Program-made: the position numbers and the translations under genes
From: Anaerocolumna sedimenticola
Lineage (GTDB): Bacteria > Bacillota > Clostridia > Lachnospirales > Lachnospiraceae
DNA: 64,000 nt
Direction of reading: 5' to 3'
Assembly: GCF_009931695.1 (NCBI RefSeq)
Contig: NZ_CP048000.1
Location: forward strand, 4,978,501-5,042,500
The notes under the pieces: model-generated
The model's database searches: none
What the model saw: only the letters and a program-made list of their open reading frames with translations
What the model was told of the DNA's origin: nothing
Shown here: positions 1 through 8,554 of the stretch, one piece after another
How the letters are laid out: the number at the start of each line of letters is the position of its first letter
Position numbering within the stretch: position 1 is the stretch's first letter

Positions 1-728
1 CGATGCAGATGTTTGCTTCCGTAATTAAAGAACAGAACAAAACTTCCAGCAGAAAACCTGTCCATGTAGCTGTAATGCCATGTACCGCTAAGAAACAGGA
101 AGCAGCCAGGGAGGAATTCAAAGTAAACGGAGATCCGAATGTTGACTATGTTATTACTACCCAGGAATTGATTCAGATGATAAAAGAATCCGGTATCGTA
201 TTTGCAGATTTAGAACCGGAGGCAGTGGATATGCCATTTGGAACTATGACCGGAGCGGGTGTGATATTCGGTGTAACCGGCGGGGTTACGGAAGCCGTAT
301 TAAGACGTCTTTCTTCCGATAAATCTTCTACTTCTTTAATGTCAATTGCTTACCAGGGTGTTCGCGGTATGGAAGGTGTTAAAGAAACCAAAATTATGTT
401 TGGTGACAGAGAACTTCGTATTGCCATCGTCAGCGGTCTTAAAAATGCAGGTGATTTAATTGAAAGCATTAAAGCCGGTGAGCATTATGACTTTGTAGAA
501 GTAATGGCTTGTCCGGGCGGCTGTGTCAGCGGAGCAGGTCAGCCTTTCACTTCCCAGGAAGAAAAAGAAAAACGCGGAAAAGGACTTTATTCTGCTGATA
601 AATTATCAAATATTAAACGTTCTGAAGAAAACCCTCTGATGATGTCCTTATATAATGGTCTGTTAAAAGGCCGTGTGCATGAGCTTCTGCATGTTCATTA
701 TGCAGACAGCGTTAAGGAGGATAAATAA
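1..728 (+). CDS. hydA: [FeFe]-hydrogenase catalytic subunit, C-terminal part (5' end outside window)
   Basis: Reversible reduction of protons to H2 at the H-cluster. The open frame runs in from the left edge, so only the last ~241 residues are seen. Two of the three H-cluster signature motifs are present: MPCTAKKQE (L2) near residue 25 and EVMACPGGCVSGAGQP (L3) near residue 166, whose cysteines ligate the [4Fe-4S]/2Fe subclusters. The AAREEF/DYVITTQEL region is also typical of HydA. The ATG at base 3 is internal, not the real start. The stop lies one base before the ATG of the small [2Fe-2S] gene, implying translational coupling. HydG and HydF, needed to make its cofactor, are encoded at 59.9-62.6 kb. 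Confidence 0.95.
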   Translation, partial: MQMFASVIKEQNKTSSRKPVHVAVMPCTAKKQEAAREEFKVNGDPNVDYVITTQELIQMIKESGIVFADLEPEAVDMPFGTMTGAGVIFGVTGGVTEAVLRRLSSDKSSTSLMSIAYQGVRGMEGVKETKIMFGDRELRIAIVSGLKNAGDLIESIKAGEHYDFVEVMACPGGCVSGAGQPFTSQEEKEKRGKGLYSADKLSNIKRSEENPLMMSLYNGLLKGRVHELLHVHYADSVKEDK

Positions 729-729
729 A

Positions 730-999
730 ATGCTTGAACTTAGTGTCTGCATAGGAAGCTCCTGCCACTTAAAGGGTTCCTATAATATAATACAGCTCTT
801 TCAGCAAATGATTGAAGAAAATGCCTTACATGATAAAATCGATTTTAAAGCTAATTTCTGTATGAAAGAATGCCAGGGCACCGGTGTTGCAGTCTCCTTA
901 AACGGAACTGCCCACCATGTACAACCGGAAAATGCCCGTGAATTTTTTAAAAATACAATTATGCCTAATTTAAAAATGCCTAAATCAAAGAACGAATGA
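730..999 (+). CDS. NuoE-like thioredoxin-fold [2Fe-2S] ferredoxin, hydrogenase-associated
   Basis: An 89-aa protein with C7-x4-C12 and C44-x3-C48, the spacing of the [2Fe-2S] site in NuoE/HndA thioredoxin-like ferredoxins. It probably shuttles electrons for the adjacent hydrogenase. The ATG at 730 is chosen because AAGGAGG lies at 714-720, inside the end of the hydrogenase gene. A longer frame starting at 673 overlaps the hydrogenase and lacks a ribosome site. The function is inferred from the cysteine pattern and context. Confidence 0.85.
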   Translation: MLELSVCIGSSCHLKGSYNIIQLFQQMIEENALHDKIDFKANFCMKECQGTGVAVSLNGTAHHVQPENAREFFKNTIMPNLKMPKSKNE

Positions 1000-1195
1000 A
1001 TTTAAAGGATTACCTGATTATAGGAATAAACAAATTTAAATACGCCTATATTTAAATTTTAAGTCTATGCCTTATAGAATACTATAATAGATAGGAAAAT
1101 CACTTTAAAGAAGTAAGAAACATAGTAAATCTATGTTGCAACGTTCAAAATAATGTTCGCTAAAACAATTTTTTAACCTCTGTTAATATATATAG

Positions 1196-1255
1196 AAAAG
1201 CCGCACTCCAGGTAAGAAACGAAAATTATTTCTTATGGGAGATGCGGCTTTTTGC
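1196..1255. terminator. Bidirectional intrinsic terminator
   Basis: AAAAGCCGCA pairs with TGCGGCTTTT around a further TAAGAAA/TTTCTTA inner stem, flanked by A-rich sequence on the left and T-rich on the right. It lies between the convergent hydrogenase unit (+) and the VOC gene (-) and can serve both. The rest of 1000-1326 is A/T-rich with no coding signal that I can see. Confidence 0.8.
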
Positions 1256-1326
1256 TATTATCTTTCCTCTTAAATAAACTATCCTTGACAGTAATGCTTT
1301 CTATGCTGGCCGTTTTAATTTCACTT

Positions 1327-1788
1327 TCAATTATTTAATTCTCTAACTTTCCAGCTCTGCAGTTCTATAATATTTCCCTCCGGATCCTTTGCATATACAA
1401 AAACGGCCTGTTTATCCGGATAATCCGCAGTAACTACGCCTCCAACCTGCCCTCCGCCGGCTTTTAAAATTTCTTTTAGAGTAACTTCAACATCATCCAC
1501 TTCAAATGCCAGATGAGCTATTCCATAAGTATTAATAAGGGCTTCTTCTCTGTCATACATACTGTCATAGGAAAATATCTCTAATGTAGGATGATCTTCC
1601 CCGTATCCAGGCAGGCAAAGATGTTCACCTACAATGTGTGCTTCCTGGATTCCTGTTAGCTCATCCAACCATTTCCCTTTTAAATCTCTGCTTTCACCTA
1701 TGCTTTTACAATGCAGTACCTCTTTATAAAATTGAATCAGCTTAGTATAATCTCTCGCTATAATATTAGTATGTACATATCGAAACAT
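1327..1788 (-). CDS. VOC family protein (glyoxalase/lactoylglutathione lyase-like)
   Basis: A 153-aa single-domain vicinal oxygen chelate protein. The N-terminal YVHTNIIARDYTKLIQFYKEVL is split here as the metal/substrate strand and helix, followed by HLAFEVDDVE near residue 93 and DPEGNIIELQSW near residue 134, the classic second half of the fold. The E of NIIELQ and the H of the HLAFEV strand are the expected metal ligands. A GGAGGTAAAA site precedes the ATG. The substrate is unknown. The family includes glyoxalase I, fosfomycin-resistance enzymes and dioxygenases, so only the fold is certain. Confidence 0.8.
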   Translation of the reverse strand: MFRYVHTNIIARDYTKLIQFYKEVLHCKSIGESRDLKGKWLDELTGIQEAHIVGEHLCLPGYGEDHPTLEIFSYDSMYDREEALINTYGIAHLAFEVDDVEVTLKEILKAGGGQVGGVVTADYPDKQAVFVYAKDPEGNIIELQSWKVRELNN

Positions 1789-1835
1789 CTGTTTTACCTC
1801 CTTAGAAAAATAATTAACAATATAACGATTAAGGT

Positions 1836-2069
1836 TTAATCTATGAATTTTATTGTTTTAGCAATACTCTGAATGTTATTTTTATCTGCATACATGATAA
1901 AGAAATAATATTGATTTCCATTATTTTTTAAAACCTTTGGATATTTTATAATAACCTCCGCCTGATTATTAAATTCTTTTACCTGATCTTCAGACGGTAT
2001 AATCAGTCCTGCTTCCTGTCCATCGATCACCCATTCTTCTGCCTTTAGCCGTACATTAATATCAGACAT
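1836..2069 (-). CDS. Hypothetical 77-aa protein
   Basis: Not recognised. A soluble mixed alpha/beta-looking protein with no cysteine, signal peptide or membrane segment (MSDINVRLKAEEW start). Its ATG overlaps or abuts the stop of the upstream GNAT gene (stop at 2070), so the two are translationally coupled. That coupling is the main evidence that it is real. Confidence 0.55.
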   Translation of the reverse strand: MSDINVRLKAEEWVIDGQEAGLIIPSEDQVKEFNNQAEVIIKYPKVLKNNGNQYYFFIMYADKNNIQSIAKTIKFID

Positions 2070-2600
2070 TTAATTTCGTTCTTCCCTTAAAATATCCATA
2101 TATACCTCATCATAAAACCTTCCTTTTAAATAATAAGCTTGCCTTCTTCTCCCTATTTCTTTGAACCCGACCTTTTTATAACAATTTATTGCTCTTTCAT
2201 TAAAAGAAAAAACTTTTAACATGATATTATTCAAATTTAAATAATCAAATCCATAATCTACCAATAAATTAAGTGCTTCCGCTCCATATCCTTTATTACG
2301 GTTTTCTTCTTCTCCAATAAATAATCCCACTTCCGCACATTGTCTTAATTGTTGAATATCTTGAATTCCACAATTACCAATGAGTTGATCATCTTCCAGA
2401 CGAATTATTGCAAACTGGTACTGTCCTGAATTATGTTTAACCCATTCTTTTTCATTTTCCAAGGATGTAATTCTATTCGAGCTTCCCAGTCCATCCGTTA
2501 TGTTGAAGTCATTCAGCCATTTAACATAAGTTTCGGCATCTTCTACGTTCATGGGTGATAAATACACCCGGTTACCTACTAATTTTTTAAAGTATCTCAT
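2070..2600 (-). CDS. GNAT N-acetyltransferase, RimJ/RimL type
   Basis: A 176-aa acetyl-CoA-dependent N-acyltransferase. The N-terminal NRVYLSPMNVEDAETYVKWL is the RimJ/RimL opening. GLFIGEEENRNKGYGAEA near residue 92 carries the R/Q-x-x-G-x-G/A acetyl-CoA motif A, and YKKVGFKEIGRRRQA near residue 141 is the C-terminal beta-bulge segment. Likely acceptors are protein N-termini or small amines; the sequence does not decide. It is first in a pair with the 77-aa ORF. Confidence 0.8.
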   Translation of the reverse strand: MRYFKKLVGNRVYLSPMNVEDAETYVKWLNDFNITDGLGSSNRITSLENEKEWVKHNSGQYQFAIIRLEDDQLIGNCGIQDIQQLRQCAEVGLFIGEEENRNKGYGAEALNLLVDYGFDYLNLNNIMLKVFSFNERAINCYKKVGFKEIGRRRQAYYLKGRFYDEVYMDILREERN

Positions 2601-2635
2601 TTTTTTATACCTCTCTCTCTTATTAGATGAATTTA

Positions 2636-2932
2636 TTAGTCTGACTCCGGGTTCTTTCTTTTTCTATTTGTTTTTATAAGATATATAACACCAACTATTG
2701 ATATCATAGCTGGTATAATAGTAAGAAAATTACCGGCTTGTGAAGCTGCCACATATATAGTTGTCGGTCCATCTGCTCCCCCTATAATACCTACGCTACT
2801 TGCATCTTTTAAATCGAAATTAAATTTATAGGAAAAATAAATTGGAAGTAAAAACTTATATGCTGCTTGGAATAAGGATATTATGATTGATAAAACCGTA
2901 ATAATAATAATTAATTTTCTTTTTAAATTCAA
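2636..2932 (-). CDS. Small membrane protein with OadB-like SVGIIGGADGPT motif
   Basis: A 98-aa protein with two hydrophobic helices (about residues 6-28 and 70-88). Between them is SVGIIGGADGPTTIYVA, which closely resembles the conserved motif of the Na+-pumping decarboxylase beta subunit (OadB/MmdB/GcdB), although those proteins are about 370-430 aa. I start it at the TTG at 2932 because GGAGG lies at 2941-2945, 8 nt upstream. This also removes a 60-bp overlap with the upstream methyltransferase that a longer start would create. The function is unknown; a miniature relative of the OadB fold is an inference from one motif. Confidence 0.6.
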   Translation of the reverse strand: MNLKRKLIIIITVLSIIISLFQAAYKFLLPIYFSYKFNFDLKDASSVGIIGGADGPTTIYVAASQAGNFLTIIPAMISIVGVIYLIKTNRKRKNPESD

Positions 2933-2954
2933 TGATTTTACCTCCGTGTTTTTA

Positions 2955-3650
2955 TTATTTTTTATGTAAAATAACATGATGAAAAAATGCGATTGATTTA
3001 AACTCTTCCAATTCACTGACTTTCATTTCCATGGCAAGCATCTGTTCCTGCCACATTTTGTCCTTTTGAATTTCCTGCTGTTGCTGCAAATCCCAAAAAG
3101 TTCTCATTCCTAATATTTTATCAATTGCAAAATCATGGGACCATTCCAGAATATCGTTATCCTCATAGTAATTGATGGTACCAAACCTCTCCGCATGTCC
3201 CATTCCGCCTTCCAATAATTCATTTGCATGTTCAAAATTATTTAATAACACTACCATTTGCATTACCCGTCCGGCCTTATTATGTTTTAAAATCGACAGG
3301 CAGCCGCCTTTTTTTAATACACGCGCGAATTCCTTAATAATCACTTCTCTTTCCAAAGCATACTCTAAAACATTATGGCACAACACCACATCAAAAGATT
3401 CATCCTCAAAATTCCTGATATCATCCAGCCCGCCTGTTATCTGTGTGTATTCATTTACGGAAAACCTATTTTCAACCATCCTTTTGTCAGGTTCAATTGC
3501 TATCACTTCATTATCTATTGCCAAATGGTCAGCTGTCATACCATTACCGCTGCCAAAGTCCAGTACTCTCTTATTATGTATAAAGTTTAACTGTTCCCAT
3601 GTCATTTTCTTTTGTAATAGCTCCCAAGGAGCAATTAAATTGGTATCCAT
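2955..3650 (-). CDS. Class I SAM-dependent methyltransferase
   Basis: A 231-aa Methyltransf_11/25-type enzyme. VLDFGSGNGMTADHLA near residue 29 is motif I (SAM glycine loop), VIAIEPDKRM is the acidic loop and FDVVLCHNVLEYALE near residue 86 is motif II/III. An AGGAGA site precedes the ATG. The substrate cannot be read from the sequence. A short spacer separates it from the OadB-like ORF, so the two are probably cotranscribed. Confidence 0.8.
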   Translation of the reverse strand: MDTNLIAPWELLQKKMTWEQLNFIHNKRVLDFGSGNGMTADHLAIDNEVIAIEPDKRMVENRFSVNEYTQITGGLDDIRNFEDESFDVVLCHNVLEYALEREVIIKEFARVLKKGGCLSILKHNKAGRVMQMVVLLNNFEHANELLEGGMGHAERFGTINYYEDNDILEWSHDFAIDKILGMRTFWDLQQQQEIQKDKMWQEQMLAMEMKVSELEEFKSIAFFHHVILHKK

Positions 3651-3812
3651 TAGACTCTCCTATGATTAGATTTTAAATTTACTATTTTGTTTAACACTTC
3701 CCCGTTTATTTTTGTGCTCATTCAATAATTAGTTTTCATTCGATTAAATCTTAATGCTTTTTCATTATTGCTGTATCATATATGAACTGTCTTAGTAATT
3801 AATCAACATTTC

Positions 3813-4928
3813 CTATTTTCTTCCGTATGAAATTAGTAGTCCTTGAACAAATAGAAATGATTTATTTTTTTCATTACTTTGAAAATATTCAGCAATTGAA
3901 GATTGCATCTTAATATAAGCTTCTGCCTGAACTCTGTCTACTTCCCTGTTCATAAAGTATTCAATGGTGTTTTCATTATTGATTCCGGCAAATGATTTAT
4001 CCCAACCATGAATAGCCATAATATCCTGCATTATCTGCTCATAATCCTGCATATCAGGACTCACATACAGAACTCTGTCATTCATACGGATATCAATATC
4101 ATGCAAACCTAATTGATGCATATAAAACGGCAATCTCATTCCGATTGCATAATCTCTGCCCTCCTGTTCCAACTCTTTCTTCCACACTTTATGAAAATCA
4201 AATGCGGTACATAAATAACTATAATCCATACCATCTATGTATAATCCATCATTTTCAAATTCCCTGTTAACATCAATACAAATGATAATACCACCTGTTT
4301 TTACGGAGTTCGTCATTTTCTGTAAGACTTCCAGTGGTTTATTCATATGCCGTAAACCAGCCTGAATAATGGCTATATCATATTTTTTATTGGTTTCAAA
4401 GGAATAAATATCTGAATTGATAAATGTTGTATCAAAATTTGAGTTTTCAAAATTAAGCTTGGCTTTATCCGTGAAATACTCATTATCAACTCCTGTATAA
4501 GTACTTCCATTGGGTAAAATACCGAGTAATTGCTTCCCTAAATAACCCTGGCAGCATCTGAATTCAATTACATCCACCGGTTTTTCCACCTGCCAGACAT
4601 TGTAAATGAGAAACTGCAGGTAATCATCATTCCAAAAGTATTTTCGGTTTTTGTAAAGGTTATTTTCCCTGCCGTTTGAGGTGTCATGATTATCTGAATT
4701 TCTTGGTATATATTCTTGATGGTGCAGGGGTTTCAGTCCTAATAATTCATCTACTGATATATTAAAATACTCTGCTATAACTGGTAATAAGGTAATGTCA
4801 GGCATTGTTATACCTGTCTCCCATTTACTAACGGATTGATATGATACACCTAGAACATCTGCTAAAGCCTGCTGCCCTATTCCTTTTTCTTTTCTTAATT
4901 CTGCAATTTTAAGTTTAACTGTCGCCAT
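3813..4928 (-). CDS. XRE helix-turn-helix/SAM methyltransferase fusion protein
   Basis: A 371-aa two-domain protein. Residues 5-65 are an XRE/Cro-type HTH (IAELRKEKGIGQQALADVLG, then SVSKWETGITMPDI). From about residue 95 follows a class I methyltransferase-like domain (VIEFRCCQGYLGKQLL; YDIAIIQAGLRHMNKPLEVL; GGIIICIDV). Motif I has RCCQG in place of the usual GxGxG, so SAM binding may be altered. GGAGG lies 8 nt before the ATG. A self-contained regulator whose DNA binding responds to SAM or to a small molecule is one inference; nothing here names a target. Confidence 0.75.
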   Translation of the reverse strand: MATVKLKIAELRKEKGIGQQALADVLGVSYQSVSKWETGITMPDITLLPVIAEYFNISVDELLGLKPLHHQEYIPRNSDNHDTSNGRENNLYKNRKYFWNDDYLQFLIYNVWQVEKPVDVIEFRCCQGYLGKQLLGILPNGSTYTGVDNEYFTDKAKLNFENSNFDTTFINSDIYSFETNKKYDIAIIQAGLRHMNKPLEVLQKMTNSVKTGGIIICIDVNREFENDGLYIDGMDYSYLCTAFDFHKVWKKELEQEGRDYAIGMRLPFYMHQLGLHDIDIRMNDRVLYVSPDMQDYEQIMQDIMAIHGWDKSFAGINNENTIEYFMNREVDRVQAEAYIKMQSSIAEYFQSNEKNKSFLFVQGLLISYGRK

Positions 4929-5048
4929 ATAATAACCTCCTAAGTTTAATAAAATAATGTTAATATAACTATTCAGTTAAACCAATAACTTAACAAGCGA
5001 ATTTACTCGCCTGTTAGGTGAAGCAGAAGCTTTGGAATCTTTCAATTT

Positions 5049-6431
5049 TTATCTTTGCTTTAATATCCACCTGTCAGCAAAAGCCTTATTAACAAATTCT
5101 TTTTTAGCCATATATTCTCTTAATAGATCCTTTAAATAGACTCCATTATAACTTACATTCTTATTATTTTTTAATGAAGTATAACCCGTTCCTCTTTGAA
5201 GATAATCTGAGGATGCGACTGAGTACCACTTTTCATGATTAAGCTTCTCTCCATTGATGAAAATGTTTATTATTTTTCTTCCACTATATTCAATAACTGC
5301 ATTGGATACATGGAGCTTACCTAAATATTTGCCTCTGGATCCCGGTCCCGCTCCATCCGCATAGCAATAATCCGTGTCCAGGGAGTTTTGTAAAGCCTCC
5401 CATATAAACTTTCCCTGTATCTCAAAACGGGTAGGATTTAAGTATGAGGGACATAACTCCAGGATTTTTTTTAATGTAACATTACCTTTTCTGATACCTC
5501 CGTTTATAACACCGCTGTTTATCAATCCCAAATCACACTTAAATACATCCTCTAATGCATCTGCCAGTAAATTGGTCATAGGATTTTCTTCTACCACATC
5601 ATGCCACAAATCAGTATCAATAGCATAGATCGGCTTACTTAATTCATCTAATGCCTTTTCTTTATTTTTATTTAATATATCAATGATATCATCACAAACC
5701 TCACAGTTTGTGGTGTCTATATTTTCACCGGATAGAAGTTCAACCTTATTATCACTTACTTCCAAATTTAATACCCCTAAATTCTTTGCGTAAGACCCTG
5801 ATGTAAATATAATTTTACCATTCAATATTTCAGGCTTGTCCATTAATATGTGGAAATGTCCGCCTATAATCACATGAATTCCATCAAGCTGTTCTGCTAT
5901 ATTTTTATCTTTGTCCATCCCAAGGTGCGATAATACGATACAAACATCGTATTTTCCATTATTCGAAGCTATTTCTTCTCTGATTACTTCAATATAATCT
6001 TTAATGTGATAACCCAATAGCTCATTAAAGGGTCCTAAATCCGGTGACGCGCCGATAATTAAAATCCTTAATCCATTTTTATTTAACAGTGTGCTTTTTT
6101 TCACACAATTAACTTCATTAAACTCCAATCCGCATATGTTACTGCTTAAAAACGGAATCTTGGATTTACCGGCCATATATTTTAAGGTTTCGATTCCGTT
6201 AAAGGTTTCATTATTTCCAACCGTAATAGCGTCATAACCTGCATATTCTAACAGCTCTACGGCGGCTATTCCATTTGTTCCCTGTAATTCTATTTTTTTA
6301 AAATCCGCAAAATCACCTGCATCCAGTATAATGGTATTCTCATTCTTTAGTCCTTTGATTTTGCTTACTAACTTTGAAAAATTCTCGAAATTACAATGTA
6401 TATCATTCGTATGTAATATATTTAATCTCAT
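5049..6431 (-). CDS. 5'-nucleotidase/metallophosphatase family protein
   Basis: A 460-aa member of the 5'-nucleotidase/UshA family without a signal peptide, so it probably acts in the cytoplasm. The N-terminal dinuclear metal motifs are LHTNDIHCNF, LDAGDFADF, GNNETF and GGHFH. The C-terminal substrate domain contains NSGVINGGIRKGNVT and SSDYLQRGTGYTSL. It hydrolyses nucleotides or related phosphoesters. I prefer the ATG at 6431 (MRLNILHTND), preceded by GGGGA; a start four codons earlier is possible. Confidence 0.8.
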   Translation of the reverse strand: MRLNILHTNDIHCNFENFSKLVSKIKGLKNENTIILDAGDFADFKKIELQGTNGIAAVELLEYAGYDAITVGNNETFNGIETLKYMAGKSKIPFLSSNICGLEFNEVNCVKKSTLLNKNGLRILIIGASPDLGPFNELLGYHIKDYIEVIREEIASNNGKYDVCIVLSHLGMDKDKNIAEQLDGIHVIIGGHFHILMDKPEILNGKIIFTSGSYAKNLGVLNLEVSDNKVELLSGENIDTTNCEVCDDIIDILNKNKEKALDELSKPIYAIDTDLWHDVVEENPMTNLLADALEDVFKCDLGLINSGVINGGIRKGNVTLKKILELCPSYLNPTRFEIQGKFIWEALQNSLDTDYCYADGAGPGSRGKYLGKLHVSNAVIEYSGRKIINIFINGEKLNHEKWYSVASSDYLQRGTGYTSLKNNKNVSYNGVYLKDLLREYMAKKEFVNKAFADRWILKQR

Positions 6432-6443
6432 TTTTATCCCCAT

Positions 6444-6766
6444 CTCATACCGCAGACTTGTCCGCGGTACCGCCTAAAATAAAACAGGTTGAAAATCATA
6501 TGGCATCCTTTCACTAATAGTATTTTCTTTCAACCCTACTCCCATTTCATAAATCATCTGCTTTTACTTTTCTTCCAATGCTCGTTTTTCTATTGCGAGA
6601 CAACTCACATACACTTCTTATTGTAATGATTTTAATAGCCTGCTTATCATTTATAGGGATAATAATTCTCTGATTTTAACTGAATAAAGATTATCCTGGT
6701 ATATAAATTGCTTAATATCCCATTTAATTACATTACCTTTTTCATTCCAATCTTAAATTTATTCGT
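6444..6766. other. Non-coding stretch between nucleotidase and MazG genes
   Basis: A/T-rich sequence with no convincing reading frame. The only visible structure is a G/C-rich imperfect inverted repeat around 6450-6474 (CCGCAGACTTGTCCGCGG), just upstream of the nucleotidase start. It could be a regulator site or a leader hairpin. No terminator is obvious. Confidence 0.4.
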
Positions 6767-7084
6767 TTACTTTTGTAAGGACACCATCTTTTTTACATAT
6801 TGCCTTTTTTCATTCTTTTCCATTTTGTTCATTATCTCTTGTTCTAAGTTAATCCCTAGAAGTTCTGATAGTCCTAATAGGTAGATTGCAACATCAGCCA
6901 ATTCTTCACCCAAATCATCTTTCTTTTTCAAATATGCTTCACAAGCTTCTGATAATTCACCATATGTATAACAAAATTCTTGAAAAATATCAGTAACATT
7001 AAATCCTTTCTCAATTTTATTCTGATAAACTCTTTTTTGTAATTGTAATAAATCAATCATTTTATTTTCCATTGCATAACACAT
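6767..7084 (-). CDS. MazG-like nucleotide pyrophosphohydrolase
   Basis: A 105-aa single-domain MazG-type protein, which hydrolyses NTPs or modified NTPs to NMP and PPi. Diagnostic is the E-x-x-D metal motif: LGEELADVAIYLLGLSELLG near residue 58, with the upstream YGELSEACEAYLKK helix supplying the first E-x-x-E. The start is uncertain: ATG at 7084 or, four codons on, at 7072. The nearest AAAGGAA lies about 30 nt upstream, separated by a CATCTG/CAGATG hairpin that overlaps the first ATG and could affect initiation. Confidence 0.75.
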   Translation of the reverse strand: MCYAMENKMIDLLQLQKRVYQNKIEKGFNVTDIFQEFCYTYGELSEACEAYLKKKDDLGEELADVAIYLLGLSELLGINLEQEIMNKMEKNEKRQYVKKMVSLQK

Positions 7085-7305
7085 CTGTTCACAGATGCGT
7101 TACTGCCATTCCTTTCTTTAATTAAATTTTCATTCACACTAACGCTCCCATGCTTTATGGGCATAAATCCTGAAGAATAGCGCCTTTTGCTAAGTTCTCA
7201 CAGCAATGATTTCAGCGATGGAAACGTGTCCCTCCCTTATTAGAACCCTGTATGAAGTGAGCTACTCATTTCGAGATTATCATGATTAATGATCTGAATA
7301 CATGA

Positions 7306-7788
7306 TTAGATACATCTGGATGACAAAATTTTAAATTCCGGTTGGGTTACATACGAGCTATAAAATACTTTTCCATCAAAATCAAGAATATTCTTAAATC
7401 TCAGTAATCCAGCCGGTGATGTGATATATTCCAAAACTTTCTCTTTAGGAACCCAAATTACCTCACTTGTTTCATTAGAGGTTGTTAATTCACCCTCTTC
7501 ATAATCACAAATAAAATCAAAGATCACTTTCGTTGGAACCGGTGTGATACCATCATAATATATATTTTGTCCTACATTTGAATATACTCCGCTAAGACAT
7601 CTGACAGATGCTTTTACCCCGCTTTCCTCCATTATTTCACGCAACACACCCTCTTCAAGGTTCTCACCTACTTCAATTTGACCTCCGGTACAATCCCAAC
7701 CCCTGTTATGAGTTTTTACAATAAGTATATTACCTTTTTTGTCAAATACAAATCCCCCTGCTGCTACTATATGTGTTGGCCATCCCAT
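7306..7788 (-). CDS. NUDIX hydrolase
   Basis: A 160-aa Nudix enzyme hydrolysing nucleoside-diphosphate-linked substrates. The Nudix box GGQIEVGENLEEGVLREIM, continuing EESG, fits G-x5-E-x7-R-E-x2-E-E-x-G. The ATG at 7788 is chosen because AGGGAGG lies directly before it; an 18-codon N-terminal extension to 7842 carries no ribosome site. The substrate is unknown. Its HAD and MazG neighbours suggest a housecleaning group. Confidence 0.85.
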   Translation of the reverse strand: MGWPTHIVAAGGFVFDKKGNILIVKTHNRGWDCTGGQIEVGENLEEGVLREIMEESGVKASVRCLSGVYSNVGQNIYYDGITPVPTKVIFDFICDYEEGELTTSNETSEVIWVPKEKVLEYITSPAGLLRFKNILDFDGKVFYSSYVTQPEFKILSSRCI

Positions 7789-7849
7789 AATAATTCCTCC
7801 CTTATAATCACTAGCCAGGCAATTGCCTAAATCACTAATCATTAAATTA

Positions 7850-8554
7850 TTATAATATATTCAATAGTTCCGACAATTCATCAATTCTGTAATCTTCATT
7901 AAATGGAATTGAAATTGGAAGATTTACATTGTCTGGATTTATCCAAACACAATCCATTCCAATTTGCTTGGAGCATAATACATCCAGAGGTTGGTCTCCG
8001 ACATAAAGACATTTATTAGCTTCCAACTGAAGTTCGTCAAGAATAATTTGCATAATACGTATATTAGGTTTTGCCACGCCTACAACTTCGGATATTATGA
8101 TTGATTCAAAGTATGCTGCCAGACCGCTCTCTTTTAAGTATTCCATCAACCAGGTATAATGATTTGATACAATCCCTAAACGATAGTTACATTTAAGAAT
8201 GTTTAAAACATCAAATACACCAGTAATTATTTTCATTTCCTGTTTAGGAATTTCGACTTTGTTTAATGTTTTCATGTGACTTTTTATACTGTCTTTATTA
8301 TTTGTAATACATAACAGGGCAGTTTCATCTAATAATTTTATTAGTTCTTCCTCTGATATAGATGGGCTTCCACATTGTTCCTTGTGCGTCTGTCTACCAA
8401 TCGCCCAATTCACTTCTTTTGAAATTTCTTTTGCTTTTTTATCAGATATTTGATAACCCAAACCTCTTAACCTATCTCCATAGATTTGAGCATAGTTGGG
8501 ACTATATTCAATTAAGGTATCACTTACATCAAATATTACGGCATCATATTTCAA
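7850..8554 (-). CDS. HAD family hydrolase
   Basis: A 234-aa haloacid dehalogenase-type phosphatase. Motif I is DAVIFDVSDTLIE, which has D-x-S rather than the common D-x-D, so the second acid is replaced by Ser. Motif II is LGIVSNHY near residue 125 and motifs III/IV are VAKPNIRIMQIIL and CLYVGDQPLDVLCSKQIGM. The start overlaps the stop of the AadE-like gene by 11 bp, so the two are coupled. The D-to-S change at the general acid position may reduce phosphatase activity or indicate another reaction. Confidence 0.8.
   Translation of the reverse strand: MKYDAVIFDVSDTLIEYSPNYAQIYGDRLRGLGYQISDKKAKEISKEVNWAIGRQTHKEQCGSPSISEEELIKLLDETALLCITNNKDSIKSHMKTLNKVEIPKQEMKIITGVFDVLNILKCNYRLGIVSNHYTWLMEYLKESGLAAYFESIIISEVVGVAKPNIRIMQIILDELQLEANKCLYVGDQPLDVLCSKQIGMDCVWINPDNVNLPISIPFNEDYRIDELSELLNIL

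Noticed and set aside
3172..3669. Plus-strand 165-aa frame
   Set aside because: Shadow of the minus-strand methyltransferase, which has clear SAM motifs and a ribosome site.
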